64,000 bases of DNA from Monarcha castaneiventris obscurior (lineage: Eukaryota; Chordata; Aves; Passeriformes; Monarchidae): contig JAMPIT010000856.1 of NCBI GenBank assembly GCA_026261815.1, forward strand, positions 14,228,001-14,292,000, written 5' to 3'. The translations under genes were made by a program, and so were the position numbers. The notes beneath the pieces were generated by a model. That model was given only the letters and a program-made list of their open reading frames with translations, was not told the DNA's origin and did no database searches. Position 1 is the stretch's first letter. Every line of letters begins with the position of its first letter. Below, piece by piece: positions 19,801 through 34,800 of the stretch.

Positions 19801-22800
19801 TTTCCTTTTGTTATGAGGTTCCTGAAGGTTTTGAAAAGACCAGTTCCTGGTCAAAGGTGGTCTGTTTCTTCAAATACTTTTGGCTTTGTATTGAATTGAG
19901 CTGAGTAAGAACATACCTCCTCTTTTCCCAGGGTTTTCAGGTGATCCAGGATCTGTGATACCACTGTTTCACTCAGTTTATTAATTTCAGCCAGGAACTT
20001 GGAGTCTCCCCCATACAGAGTGTCATTGGAATCAACTGCAGAGATGAATTCAGGCTTAGGTCTGGCTAAAGAGCTACACATTTATTTGCTACTGAAAACA
20101 TCATATACTGATGGGAGACCACATTTGGAAGTTATAAAATGACCTTCCTCCATAAAACACAAACACAACAATGTTTTTTAATGCCTGCCACCTGGTTGCC
20201 TACAATGTCCTTTTGATTTTAGGAACAAACCACTGAGAAGAACCTTTTAGCTTAAAGCCAGTCCTGTATTCCAGGATGCAGCCAGGCTCATAAATATGTG
20301 CTAAGCTCAATGTAAAGCAACACATAATGTCAATTTTCACCTTTTCTACAGAGAAAGACTCCCTGCTCCCATCAATTTAGGAGAGTGTGGCCATCATCTT
20401 CAACAGCAGCAGCATGGGGCAAAACAATTTGTGTTTTATTTAGTGAAAATAACTGGATTTTCAAAAGAAACTGCATTTTAATTTTTTTCCCTTAAATAAA
20501 GCCATTATTACCTCAAAGTCATGGATAGAAATTCAAAAAGTGTATTTTCAGTTTCAAATACCTTTAAGGTTTCTTTGGAGGGAGAGAGCTCTTGAAGTTT
20601 TTACAGCTTATATAATCATGATTTTAAACATGTCTTTGCTCTAATTTATTTATGTTCTATTAAGAAGTAGGTTAAAAGAAATTTGTAGGTTTAAGTGTAT
20701 TCTAGGTAAATCAGAAAGCAGAAAAGATAAAAGATGAATCCCCTGTTTCCAAGTAAACTTCATTTTAAGAAGCTAAGGGCCAAGGTCCACCTTGAAAAAA
20801 AACCCCATCCCCCTACTATACAGGGGAAAAATTACTAATTTATATTTCCATGCTTGTCTCCATTAAAATCTAATTAATTTAGATTTTTCATCTTGGGATT
20901 ATGCAGTTATTTTGGTCATATAGAAAATGGAGTGAAAGAAAAAGCAGCTAAACCACACCTCCTTACAGAATTTGAACAGCAGATTTACTACAGAGTAGCA
21001 GTTCAACTGACAGCTCTTTTCTGTGCTGCTAACTGCAAGAGAGATTTTGTCATGGGTGGTAAATCTGACAGACTGTTCTCCAAAGATCTGCAGAACATAA
21101 TCCAGCCTGCCCCTCTGTGAAAGTCCTGTGCAACTGAAAGAAAAAGTCACACTAGCTTGGCCACTCTGACTCACTAATCTTCCAGGATGCTTTAAAAGGT
21201 TTAATTATTACTCTACCTTAATTTAGTACTCTATAATCAGAAGGCAAATATTCAAATTTTAGAGCCTATCAAAATACTCCAAAAATTATTACAGAAAAGA
21301 TGACAGCTATTTTATAAAATGTTAAATCTTTAAATTTTTTTAGCTATTCTGAAGATTTTTGTAAGTTACTGTTATTTCCAAAACTGAAAGCCTGCCTTCA
21401 AAGCAGCAGATACACCATTTAAATAATGAAGGCTAGGCTTTACATTCTGAAAACTGGAGTTGCTAATAAATGTAAAACACCAATGATAAGTATAAATCAA
21501 GTTGATTTATAAACTTTAGATTAAAACAAAATCCTTCATATGCATAATGTTCTAATCTTTAATTGAGAAGTTCACATTTATAAGCATTTGCACCAACACC
21601 ACCAGAAGCAAACCAAGTAACCCACTCTGCACAGACTCACTTTAAAGAACAGGCTGTGCATCTGTTCTAAAGCCAGCTCCTGGGATTATTTTAAGTTACA
21701 ATACCTGGAACTGGATAGAAAAATAATCCATTCTGTGAGTCTGATTACCACTGGTCTTCATTAGCTGGCTATGGTGACAAGACAATGCTACCAATGTCCT
21801 GGTGGAATGCAAGGAGCCAGAGCCCCCCTTAAGTATTACCTTTATCTACATGGTAGATAAATGCTTCTTGAGTCATTGCAGAGAGCAGATGCAAAACATT
21901 AGTATAAATCCTGACTTTGTCATCGCTGTTATCCTCCCAAGTATAATCCTGGATCACATTTAGTAATCCTCGCACAAGAAACAACACTCCTTGTTCTGGA
22001 TGGTCCTGCAGCAAAGAAAAAAGATAGGTCACAACCAACACCACAACCCTGGAACAAAAATGGGATTATTTGCAGTCATTCAGTGGTGTAGAGTCACAGT
22101 ATGAGCTCTACAAAAGCAAAACTACAATATAATTAAAGCTGACAGCTACTTTTCTTAAGTGTGCTTCCTGCAAATCCTTTAAAATTTTTTTCCAGTTTCC
22201 ATCTAAAACGCCCATTTGAGCCACAACCAGAACATGATCCAGGCAGCTTCCACAGACAAACTTTGAAATGCTTTGTTTTCTAGTCATGGGGGAGCAGTAC
22301 AAAATTAATTGTCAGCTTCTTAACAGCTAAGCCTCTAAAATTAAACACTGGGTGGATTTTGTTATTAAAACAGTATCAGTAAGCTGTAGTGTATTACTCA
22401 TGTAATTATGAGTTTCAGAAGAACACCTACACTGGGAAGTCAGTTACAGACCATCAACAATCTTTTAATATGAAATGAAAAGAAAGACTCTGCTTTACAT
22501 AAGCTGGAAGTTTTCACAAGGAGCTTTAATACTGCACCAGGCTAATTCCAGCTGGCAGTTGGTGCACCAGCACCAAGATTCACAGGACAAATCAGAGCCC
22601 ACTGAGGACATTTCCTTTTGATCTTCTGTAAACAGGGAACAAAATTAGGGAATCTAATTTCTGAATCCTGGCATCTCATCACAAGTTGTTTTTCATTGCT
22701 GGATCTGAGGTTGTATCACTCCCTCCTTCAATCACCCGTTAATGATCCGAGTCACTCCTCAGCTTCCTTCAGAGCCTGACTTGCACTCAGTGCACAGCAA

Positions 22801-25800
22801 GGACACAGCACAGGGGCAGCTCCCCTGTCCCTTCTAACAACACAGCACCTCCAACTGCCTGAGCACTTGGGGGAATCCACAGCTCTGACAAGGACTGGGA
22901 CAGCACCGTGCTGTGTGCTGCTTCACCGAGCGTGCAGCCACAGGAAAAAGGAAGGAGAAAGCCATAAGGGAGGTTTCAGTGAGGAGGAACAACCCACTCT
23001 CTCCAAGAACAAATTAATATACCTCAAACTTCTTTTTTCTGTTCCCCCAGATTAATTTACAATTTCCCCTCACCTTTTAGATATAACTGAAAATACTGCA
23101 GGGAAAATTACATCTCCCTCTAAACTTGACAATTAGTTAAAAACTGGAAGGGTGTAGAATGGCAGTACTTTGTGAAACAGTCATCAGAAGATGAAGGTTA
23201 TGCCAAAACACATTTTCTAATTCTTGTTTTCACTCAAATGTTTAGGCAACCTATAACAAAGTAACTGAAACTAATAGGAACTAGAGCTCTGTATTTTCCC
23301 CATCCTCATGTATTAGAGTTTTTTGAGTACTTAGCTAATAAATCAGTAAATGATGTTGACACAATTAAATGATGGTGAGATTTCACTCTACCCCAAATCC
23401 ACTTACAGGGAGAGGTGTTACAGAGAGTGGCAGTGCTGCACCTCCACCTCCACACCATTGTTCTGCCTCCCCATGCTGCACTGGGGTGAGGGATTTTGCA
23501 GCCAATGAGCAGATCAGTTCATCTTTTCATGGAAAACTAACCACTGCCTCTCCCACTCCAGAAGCCCAGTCTACTCTAAATTTTTAAACAGGAAAGTCAA
23601 AATAGTCTGCACCAACTTATGAGCTATTCATACACACTCAACTTACCGGAACAACTAATAATGTGGAAAAAAAATTACAGAGGAATTCGAGGAGGAAGGC
23701 ATCAGAAGGTCGCATCTTTCCATCTACACTGATCATTTTTGGCACTTCAGGAACAAGGCTCACTGCAGCTTTGAAAAAAGCATCAGCTACAAAATAAAAA
23801 TAGAGTTGCTGTTATATCACTCCAGCTGTGATGGCAGCCATGCCTGTGACCCAATGGTTGCTTTGAATTTGTTTCAAATAGATTACAGAAAATGAACTGC
23901 TCGACTGCAAAGAAACCCAAGGCTCAGCAGTGGTCTGATTCTTGAGAAATCTGTGTTAAATCAAATGATGCTGCTCCTCCAAAGAAGTTCCCACATCACT
24001 CAAGACTTCTGAAATTATAACTCTTTTCCTTTGCATAACAAGGAGACACCATAATTTCATATGTATTGCATATATAATAAGAAATCAGCATATGATTCAA
24101 AATTCACTTTTCAAAGAAATGCTTATGCCAGGGGAAGGGGAATCCAAAGGGGAGAAAAAGGTTCATGCAATCTTGTTCACCAATTCCTTCACAAAAGGCT
24201 GTTAAAGTTCTAAGGAAGTACCAACAACTTCATTTTTCTAATTATTTATAATCCCTAAAAGTAAGATATTAATATAGGACCAGAACCTGGGGTATTGCTG
24301 GTTACCTAGATAAAAGAAATTTTTCCAAGAATCACAATAGAGGAATTAGAGAAACCATCCACCATTATAATTATAGCCCTGGCAAAACAGCTATTAAGGG
24401 GTTTTTCAAACTCTGTATAATGTCTCTAATCTTACAAAAATATAAATTCCAAACACTACAACATCTATTCATCAGTTTATTAATATTAATTATTTTAATT
24501 AATTAAATTAATTAATTAATATTAATTAATATTAATTAATACTCACAAATTAAAAGCAACCATATTTTTCCCTCTTACACTAGAAGACCTCCCATATATG
24601 CTGAGTTCACAAAAAAATACTGACAGTAACATTATTTTGCACTTTCTTGGCAACATTTCAGAATATCCAAGTATCCACATCCCACTGAAGCCGTTGAGCC
24701 ATATACTTCAAAGCATCCTTCAGAATTAATACCCTATCTTTATTTTACAGGAACAGAGACCAAGGCCATGTAATCAGATTTTATCAAAGGCAAAAGGAGA
24801 ATTCTTGGTGAAAGCCAAGAGGTGTTACAGGGCTGGGATGGAGATACCACTGACAGGCAGGCTTGGGCATTTCCAGGAGCGCAGCTTGCCCTGGAAAAAT
24901 TCATTTGAGACTCCAAGCAAATTTGCTAAATATAGTACCAACTGATATCTAATTTAAGCTTATGAGGAATACCAGGGAAACATGTGCTTTGGAAAAACAG
25001 TAGTTCTTCTCACTCTTACTTTTTTTTCAGCACACAAGTGCTCAAGCCCTTCTGGACTTTTTAGTGCTTAGAATGCAGACCCCTTCCATCAAACCTTGTC
25101 CTTCCTTTTATTCTGCACATTTATTTTGAGGTGAAAGAATGTTTATTTCAAACAACGTGTAAGCTTAGACAGCCAACCCAGAGGAAGGTAAGTAATCTTT
25201 GTCTGAGCTTTATTTGAGGAGGAAGGCAGCAGCAGATGTTCATTCTAGCACAAGTAAATGAGTCGCTGTTGCTTCCACAGTTGTCTCAGAAAAAAAACCC
25301 AAAAGTGCACATCCCACATCACCATACAATAACACATGTGACCAGACAAACAAAAAAATGTGCCTTAGAGAATAGTCTGCATACCAAAGTACCCGTGTCT
25401 GTGCAGGGAATGCTCCTGCCTTCTGAAGTTATTTCGTAACAGTACAGCACAGAACAGTTGGATTTCATGTTGGTACATCCAGAAGAACTGGCAAAGGAGA
25501 ATATGTTCATTTTGCAGTGAGTCCTGCCAATCTGTGCTGACTATGAAATGGTTTTATGCTGGAACTAAAAGCACATTTATCCAAGATGTATGTGCTTCAT
25601 AAGAAGCAAAAATAAATGCACATCAATGCAAATGTTTTTATTACAGACTGCAGAAAATGACCTGTCCTCTAAACATTACCATCCTGACAGAGAGGTGTCA
25701 GATGCATCACATGCTCTCAGTCTGGAGAAAAGGCTCACTAAGAAAGTTGTCACAGACATGCTGTGTTTTTCAAGTATGAAATGAGCATCAGTGTTTCATT

Positions 25801-28800
25801 CTGAATTACATTAATTATGATGTTATGCAATGATGGTTTCTCTGCATCTTTAAAAGTCAATTTTTAAAACTATTACTGTAGAGATGTTTCAAAACAAAAC
25901 CATGCATTGCTTTTCCTGGCTTCCAAAAGATATAAGGAAGCACTTAAAAAGCACTGAAAACCACAACAATCTTAATGTTCTTGATTAAAAAACCAAAAAG
26001 AAGATAAAAAAGGCTTCTTCTGATGAAGGATGCTGTTTTCTTATCTGCCTAAAGTACAAGACTGCTTCTAAAGTGAGCCCCTGTACACTGGGTGAGGGGA
26101 GAGCAGCCTGTGCATTACTACAAATCACCATGATGAAGCCTTCCCCCACTGCTGTTAATATCTTGTGCAGTGCTCCCAATGTAACATACTTCACGCCTCA
26201 CTACATTCATCCTTTCACAGCAGCTCCTTCATTTGGGTTGACCATAATCCTGTAAATCTTTCCCCCAAGCATACATGCTGACCTTCAGGCTACAAAAACT
26301 AACAGTCTGGGATATCCAAGTCAGCACTTCCAGAAATAGCCTTCCACAGAAGAAAAAGCGAGTGAAATTGGTGTGGAATGTTTTGCTATTGACAGTATTC
26401 ATGATGACACATGTAGAGGTTTAATTATACCTACACACAACTATATGTACCTCCATATATTTCTGTATATCAATCTCTCTATATATATAAAATTCAGCTT
26501 GCATTGTATTTTCTGTATCTCTGAGAGCCAATTAAACTGTATGAATTTAAGATTTCAGGCAGACAAAAATAAGGAGGAACAAAGTCAGAGATAGGAAAAC
26601 AATTAAACTCCTTAAGTCCACCTTCAAAGAGCAGAAGGGAGCGAGTTTGACATACCTACCCACAGTATTTTTAGCCACGGGTACAATTACACCAGGCTAA
26701 GTCCACCCAAAGGACAAAACCAGGGACATCTTCTGCATTCCACACCACTTTCCTGTCTTACAACATTGTCAAACCTAATTTAATACTCTGAAGATTTTGC
26801 TTCCACATCCAACAGATGTTGGAAATTTAATGAAGCTTTTACTCCAGAGCAAAAAATGATTGGGAGGCAAGCGTGAGGGTTTTGTTACCTTATTTTTTCT
26901 ATTAAATAAATTAATCCATTACTGTTTTGACAACCAAGCATTGCAAACATTTGAATCTCCTTCTCCTCACATTGGTGAGGTCACTGTGAGAGTTTTGCCA
27001 CATTGTTGAAACGTGGTTTTCCCTTGAACTACTGCAAATTGTTCTCCATCTTGAAGTTCTCTACACATCACTTCCAATCCAGAAACAACAAAGAATTATT
27101 TGAAGGAAGAAAGCAGAAATTAGAAAAGGAATGCACTGCTGCTTGGTGAGCTGGAATGTACTATGCTAATTCATACTATTTCATACTACAGCTGCAGATA
27201 GAAAGGTAATTATGTGGCTGAAGCTGGGCAGAGCCAGTTTTAGGCATGGCTTGATTAGGGACTGTTACAAGGCATTAGTACTTAGAGACAAAGGCAGACA
27301 GAGGCGTAAGTGGCAGATTGGTACAGGGCCATCACACAGTGTCAGCAACGACACTGGACACAAGATTATTTTATTCTTAAGGTGTAAATGCAGTAAATGC
27401 AACACACACCCCACCCCACTGCCTTCCCTCCCACCCAGAAAAAAACCCAAACCAAAAATCAACCACAAATTTCAGCTTGCCTCTCTAAATTCCATGTAAT
27501 CCCTAAAGACTGTGAGGTACCACATCAGCAGCAGTCTCTAAGGAAAGCTCCACCAGTGATACTAAAAATTTTGAAATAATAAATGCTACAGTTAAATACT
27601 ATCATTTCTTATGTTATTATGAGGCCAAAAAAAAAATCAAATGAGCAGACATATGGAAAAACATGATAAAAGGCTGGAAAGTCTATATGGTTTTTGCAGA
27701 GAGAAATCATTCCTCAGAAGTCTCTCAAGCCTTCCAAAGAACCAGCAAGACTGTGTTTAAAAGTAACTCAGTTAACAAATACTTAGATTTTAAAAAACTT
27801 TCAATATTTATCCTTATAGAAATGGCACTTTAAACAACTAAGCTGAAAGAAGATAAGGAAAAAAGTCCTCATGGGGGTACATAACTTAATAAATGATGGG
27901 GTGGATGGGGAAAGGAGAGGGAGTAACAAGTTTTCACAGTGGAGCAAGATGACTGGTGCATTCCTTAAGGTTTTGCAGAGCCATGTCCTTAGGATGAGCT
28001 GGGAGGTGACAATGTTTGCAGACTGGTCTGGGACGTGACTGCAAAGCACCGCAGCTGGAGCTCATGATTCTGAGCAATAAAGCAGCAGATGAACTCTAAT
28101 ATTAGCAAGGCACGTGGGGAAAGAGACAGCCCTTGCTATAACTATAGAAAGAGAAGCTCAAAATAGGCTATTTACACTCATGAAAGATTTTGGAGTCATT
28201 ATAGATGGTTTCCTGAAAACTACATCCTAAACAGCTGTTGAAAAGGCAAGGCAATTATAAGAATGACTAGGAGAGTAATGGAAAACTGAGGTGTCATTGT
28301 ATCATTTACATTGCTGTTGTGCATTCATACCTGGAATAATCTAACCTAGTCCTGATCTTCCTATTTCCAAAAGAAAAAAAAGATTAAAAAGGTGCTAGGT
28401 CATGGAACTGCTTCCTTATTAGAAAGGCAATACTGACAACAAATTCTGCAGGAACTTACCAACTACACCATCTCACAGACAGCAGGAAGGAAATGAATCA
28501 GGAATGACTGAATTCTGCTCCAGCAGATCAGCTGCATGCTCTGAGCCACTCACCTAACATTTAAACTAAACAAATCCCTAAACATTAAACCTCCAAGCAG
28601 CAGGTAACTGTGGAACTCACCACCACATGAAGTTACAAAGGCCAAAAAGTAAAAGTTGATTAAAAAAATTAAATTCCTAATGACTGGTCCATCTATTTTA
28701 TTCAATACTGTGGTCTGGGCCATACACAAGCTTTGTTGAAGGATGTCTTAAATCACCTGCACCTGAAAGCCAAGAAGCATCATTCTACATTATTGTTTCC

Positions 28801-31800
28801 TCAGTAGATGCTACCAGACACTTTCAAAAACAGGTCATGGGCTAGACAGACTTGAAGAACTGACAAACTGATAGAAAGTACCAGTCTGAAAAGCTTACAG
28901 AGACAGAGGTGTCACCTCTCACATCATACAGAAAAGCAATGGGCTGGGACAGAGAGGGGAACAGGGAAAAGCTCAGGAAATAGGAGAAGTCTCCAGCTGT
29001 GGAAGTCCCAGGTAACAGCAGAGGTCACAGTTCTGTCCAAATGAAGCAACACTTAGTGTTTCTACTAAGGAAAAGAGTATGACATCAATCTTTTCCCAAA
29101 GCTCCTATTGCCTGCAAGGAAAGCAGTATTTAAAAAGGTAACAGAGACAGCAAATACCAATCTCACCAGAGAAACATGAGCCAAGAAGTCACAGTATCTG
29201 TAATTAAGAGGAAAATCTCTTCAGGTTCCTATTTCTCTAAATTCTTTACCTCAAATTCTATTTATAGTCTTCGGATCTATAAAGATTTCAGGAGATTAGG
29301 AAGAAATACTAAAAACTGTTACCTAATGCTACTGAGAATATACTCTAAACCATTATTAGACTATGATTCAAAATTACTTGTTAGATATTCCATACCATAC
29401 TTTCTCCAGAGTGTGACTGAAGCCTTTAGAGAACACTCATGGAAAATGAACATTTTCTGCAGTAGGAAAGAAATTACTTTTGCAATCTACTGTGTGTTTT
29501 TGCCACAAATGGAAAACAGAACAAACACCTAGAAGTACATTAAGCACTAAGAATTCAAATCTGCATTTGTGAAGCAAAAGGTCTGCAGCAGTTGATCTGA
29601 GGGACAGGCTCTCCATTTTTACAAAGTTTAATGTTTGACAATACCCCAGTGAAATTAGTCACACAGAATCAACTGAATTACCTTATTCACTCAGCATGTT
29701 ATTTCTCAAGTGAGACAAAGATTTCACAGCCTTTAAAACAAAAATACTGCTAACACACGTTACCAGAAAGTTATGTCATCTCTACCCACCTGCTGAATGC
29801 TGTGACCAAACATTAAAAACTCATGCTGTCTCTTTTTTGACAGACAAAAGTAGCATTTTCCACAGGAAGGAAATATGTGCAATTAAAATCATACCTATAT
29901 CTCAGAAGTCCAGAAGAGTGACACAATGGAGCATGCATTTAATCTCAATTTAGTCCAAGCACCCCCATGACAGAAAGCATGACCAATGAGAATTTATTAT
30001 TCTCTGTTGGCAGCATGCAGTGCTCAGTGGCTCAGCTAAGAAAAATGAAAAGCTCATCTCTGTAAAATCTAGCATCTTCCTTTCAAAGGTGGGCTCTTAA
30101 TAGGCTCTCCAGAGGTACAAACTATGCATCCAGGACCAATTCACCTAAAACATTTTAAACATAATTACAGATTCATTTTATTCAAAGCAGGTCTTGGGAG
30201 CTGGAGATGAAAGAGACAACAGTCATTTTTAATAGATACTGAACATTCTCAGACAGACATCCATCAGTGTATTAATGCTGGAGTTTCATGAGCCTATAAA
30301 TTCACAGTTCTGACCCAATTTCATTGTCTTAAAGAAAACCTATTCCAGGATAAATTACAATTTTCTAATACTGAAGTATCTGGATGAGTTCAAACACTTG
30401 ATTTGATTAACAGTGTGGCAAATCCCAGCAGGCAAGGCTGGGCTAGAGGAAATGGGAACAGTGAGACTGATGGTCTGCTACTGCTGCCCCTTGAGACTGG
30501 GAGTGAGGCAAAACCCAAACTCTTCCAGCTATAGGCAGATTAGCTGTGGCTCTCCAGTTGCTGATAGTTTATCAGTGCAATTCTAAGACTCATAAATTCA
30601 TTTACTGTTATGACCTTCACACCCTCCTTTTCCAAGATAAATACATTGGCAATTTAAAGAAATCTTCCTATTGCCAACGGAAGTTGTGGAACTCAATTTT
30701 GTTATGTGTTTAAGCGAAAAGTCAACTCACTGAAACAGCTGGACTCTTAAAATTGAGACAAATCTAAGACTTTACCTTGCTAAGAACAGCAGCTGGAATC
30801 TTCAAGGAGGAAGATGCACACACACTCATGCATGCACCACTGCTGACTCAGCTACTGGATCAGGTACATTACCTTTCTGCTTTATTTCTCTTCACAATTT
30901 TAAACCAATTAAGCTAATTCAAATCAGCTTGAAATAAAGGTTACAGACAAGGCACAGTTTCCCTTCCCAGCCTAATGCTATCATTAATAGCACACTCTTA
31001 AATCTTCACTTCATGCTGCACTGGTTTTAGTAGATCAGTGTCTAATTGGCACCAGTTAGCTCAGTTAACTGACTGGAATGAAATTTGCTGCAATGAATTA
31101 ATCAGTACTTCTTAGTTCTTACTCATTCAGTTGAGATTCAGATTAAACTGTGTGAAAAGTAACTTTCAAGGACACATTATGTGACTTCAGTGCATCAACA
31201 TATGGAAATACAGTTCACAAAAAAGTCCCAAGACAGTGCCTAACTGTTTAACACATGCTAAATTACTCATGCAAGTGACTTGTCTCTGAGTAGAAATTAT
31301 ACCCAAAATAGCTTTGCTAAGGGAGCAAAAAAGTGCCTAACAATAAAACCTTGGTAAATGAAGTGAGTTACTGAACATCAGTTTTGCTCTTGCTTCATTT
31401 TAACAAAAGCAAAGATGAACCAAATGCTCCTCTCTAGCTTGTGGGTCTAAAATTCAGGAGAGAGGGGTTAATAAACATGCACTTTAAAGACTGAGCTCAT
31501 AATACTTTGCATATACCTGCTACCTTAAAAGATTTCAGGATGGGGATCCTGTTAATTGTTTATTCATGTGTCAAGCAACAGCTGTGCACATTTGTAAACT
31601 CTCATGCTGAAAAATCTGGACAATTCCTGGGGCCCAGGAGTCTCACTGAGAGAAGAACGGGATCACAAAAACAGTGGAAAAGCAGTTTATAAGTTGAAAG
31701 ATATTAAATCCCAAAGTGGGTCCCAACATGGTCAGGGAATAATCCTCAAAGACCAAATATTACAGAAAAATTGCTTTGGATTTGCTTCCAATAAGAGAAG

Positions 31801-34800
31801 CTCTGCAGCACAGCAACAATGAAAATTGACATACAGGATAAGGTAAGCTGGTCAATTAAATAAAACACCATAGGAAGAAAAAGTGAGCCCATTTTATATA
31901 AACTCTGTTATCTACAAAGAAACTGCACAGTGCTAATTGCACAACAACAGACTTTGCAGATCTTTTATTTGCACAACAAACTTGGACACAACAGTCAGCT
32001 TTACTCTAAATCCCTCTGCTTTGCTGTATGGGCAACATCAGATTCAAAACAAAGAAATCCAACAGTCACTGTGCACTAAAAAGTCTTCATCAGCATCCTA
32101 AGTCAGCTTGTTTGTGCAGCTGGAACTTGCTGGTAAATGCAGAGCTTGGAAAACAAGCTCTCGTGAAGAAGCACAGAGCTAACACAAAGAATTATTAGCC
32201 CCAACAAAAGATGTTGCAAAGTAATCCAATTTATTACTCTCACAGCTCCACTGAAAACATGTAAAGGAAAAAAGCATTTACCATTGGAGAGCAGACATTT
32301 AAAGTCAAGATTAAAATTGCAAAACAAAGTAGAATGACATCATTTTAAAAAGCAAAAGAAAAATACTGCAAGCAGTCAGAAGTATAAGAAGACTTCTGGA
32401 ATAGATAACTGACTTCCATTTGTAACATGAACAAGATAATATTAAATGGTGATACAGACTTAATGCTCATTTTGGTGCCAGAATAGCTCCCATTTTCTTC
32501 CCCAAATCACTTTTTGTCAGAATCTCCTATTACTTAACACTGAACTAACAGGATGGCTTAGAATGTGCTCAGGCTCTGGTTCAATCAATAATTCAGATCC
32601 AAAAACAAGAAAATACATTTTTCAGTCTTCATATGATCTGTTATTACCCCATTGTTTCTCTCTGATATAGTGGCACGTTTTCTTGCCTAAGCATTTATCA
32701 TGCACGTGCAAGTTTCTGCTGTCACTGACCTAACTTGGAATTCTTTTCCAGCTCATTGGTGAATTTTGCCAGTCTGTGAACTACCACACAGATGCTTGTT
32801 TCTTTTTCCAGTTATAATAAAGCACATCATTTGTGATTAGAGTGCTTGCATAATTATGCAGGAGAAGAACATTCCATGCTTTCCATAATTCTTGAGTAAT
32901 TTAGGACAACCTACCTCACAGCCAGGACTGTGCCAGCTACAGTCAGCTGTCTTGGCTACTGAGATCACATTGAAGAGCTGCTTTAATATGACAAGTTTTT
33001 ACCTTAACAGTGCTTGAAACAGGGCTGTATTTTAATTGCATCATAAATATACATATGACTTAGGATATCAACCAAGTTATTATTCACAGTTAGAAATATT
33101 TCTGAAATAAGAGAACCTTTAAGTAGACAAATTCATGCCTTACCTTGAGAAAGGCACTGATTTGCCAGAGCAACCTGTCCAGAGTGTAGATACAGATTAA
33201 GACGTGTGAAGATACTGCTCAGAGATGGAATTGTAATGAAGCAGAAGGCAACACAAGCCTAAAGTAAATAAAAAAAATTTTGAATAAAATTCCTATCTCA
33301 GAGTTACAGCAATCCTTACTGATTTAAATACACAATTAGGAACCAAAATCTGTACATCAGCTTTGGGAAAGATTTTCAAAGCAAATATTATGTGAAGCAC
33401 AAAATCAGCAATTTTGAATTTCTAATGAATATTTCAATAATTATAATTTCTTTTTATTGTTACTATTACTAGATAAGCTCAAAACTGACTCCCACTGGCT
33501 CTAGCTCAAGGAGTTCCTCTCTCCTCAGGCAACCACCTTGCAGCTCAAGGCCAAAAGCTAACTAGAAAAGCAGATTAGTGTCCTTAGGGACAAACCATGT
33601 GCCCCAGTGGTCAGAGCAGGGGCCCTGTGTGTGCTGGGGAGGAAGCAGAGCAAACCCAGGGTGCTGCAGCTGCAGACCCACGGGCACAGCCCAAACCCTG
33701 CCTGGAGCCAGGAGCCCCAGGCAGAGGGAAGCTGGCCAGTGCCAGCCCAGCCATCCTCTGCCCAGGGCACCACACACTGCTGCCATGGACTGAAGGCCAC
33801 TGCACTTGCAAAAGCTCCCCACGTGCAGATGGACACATCCTGGCTGCCACGTTCCAGCTCACAAGGGAACACAGCAACCCAGCTATCCTGTGGTGGCCTG
33901 TGCATAGCTCAAAGCACACCTGACCATTTCTGTATACACTCAGAGGCACTAAAGCTGAAAGGAGCACCTTCTTTGAAATTCAAATCCTGATTTCAGCATA
34001 TCAGCACTGATAGCATGAGACAGAAGTTTGAATATATTTTTTTCACCCCATCTCCCATTCTCTCTGTGACTGAGTTACATAGAAATTTGGTATGTTATTT
34101 CAAATATTATTTGAAAAGCTGAGCTTTCCAGAATTCACACAAACACCTCTCTGGTGAACCTTCCTTTGGAGAGGGAGGCAATTTTGCTGCTCTATTTCAA
34201 CACAAAGCTGCTATTAGATAGTTTGGGTCTTTTTTTTCTTAAACAGCATCTTATGGCTTTAGAGAGGAAGGACTGCTGGTAACAAGAGAAAATGGGACTA
34301 CAAACAGTGTCAAAAAATACTAACATACTGGTTTTGCAAAAACTATAAACTTAGGTGGCAGCAGACAGTATTACCTGCAAAGAAAGCAGGCTCAGAGTTT
34401 ATTAGTCAGACCTACCCTGACGAATGCAGCTGTCTTTCTGGAATGATTTCCCTTCATCACCCTTCTTGTTTCCATTGCTAGCTGGTTCACAGACTACACA
34501 CACAAGAACAAACCATTAAGAAAAAGGCACAGCCTCAGTGGCAGATAACAAACTGCATGTTTTACTGCATGCATTTAGAGAACAGCAGGTGTCCAAAGGC
34601 TCCTGATACAGTGTGCCCTCACTGTACTATTTACTTTTTACTGCGAGAATTTTAGTGACTGTTTCTTAAAGCAAATATGACTTAATTTATGAAAGATGTC
34701 TTGTTTTATTCAAGCCTTTAGATTATCCTTCCCTTCCCAGCTACAGTGCTGTCACCTCCTTGCTAGCATAACAATCATGATTTCTAGCTAACACAGATTA

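Larger units (their letters stand above)
23787..33143 (-). other. VPS35L: VPS35L intron 26 (9.4 kb, longest)
   Basis: Contents that I can recognise are an AT-rich palindromic microsatellite (24476-24541) and an old CR1 LINE fragment (about 28185-28860). The rest is AT-rich sequence with no conserved exon or RNA gene that I can support. Confidence 0.7.
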
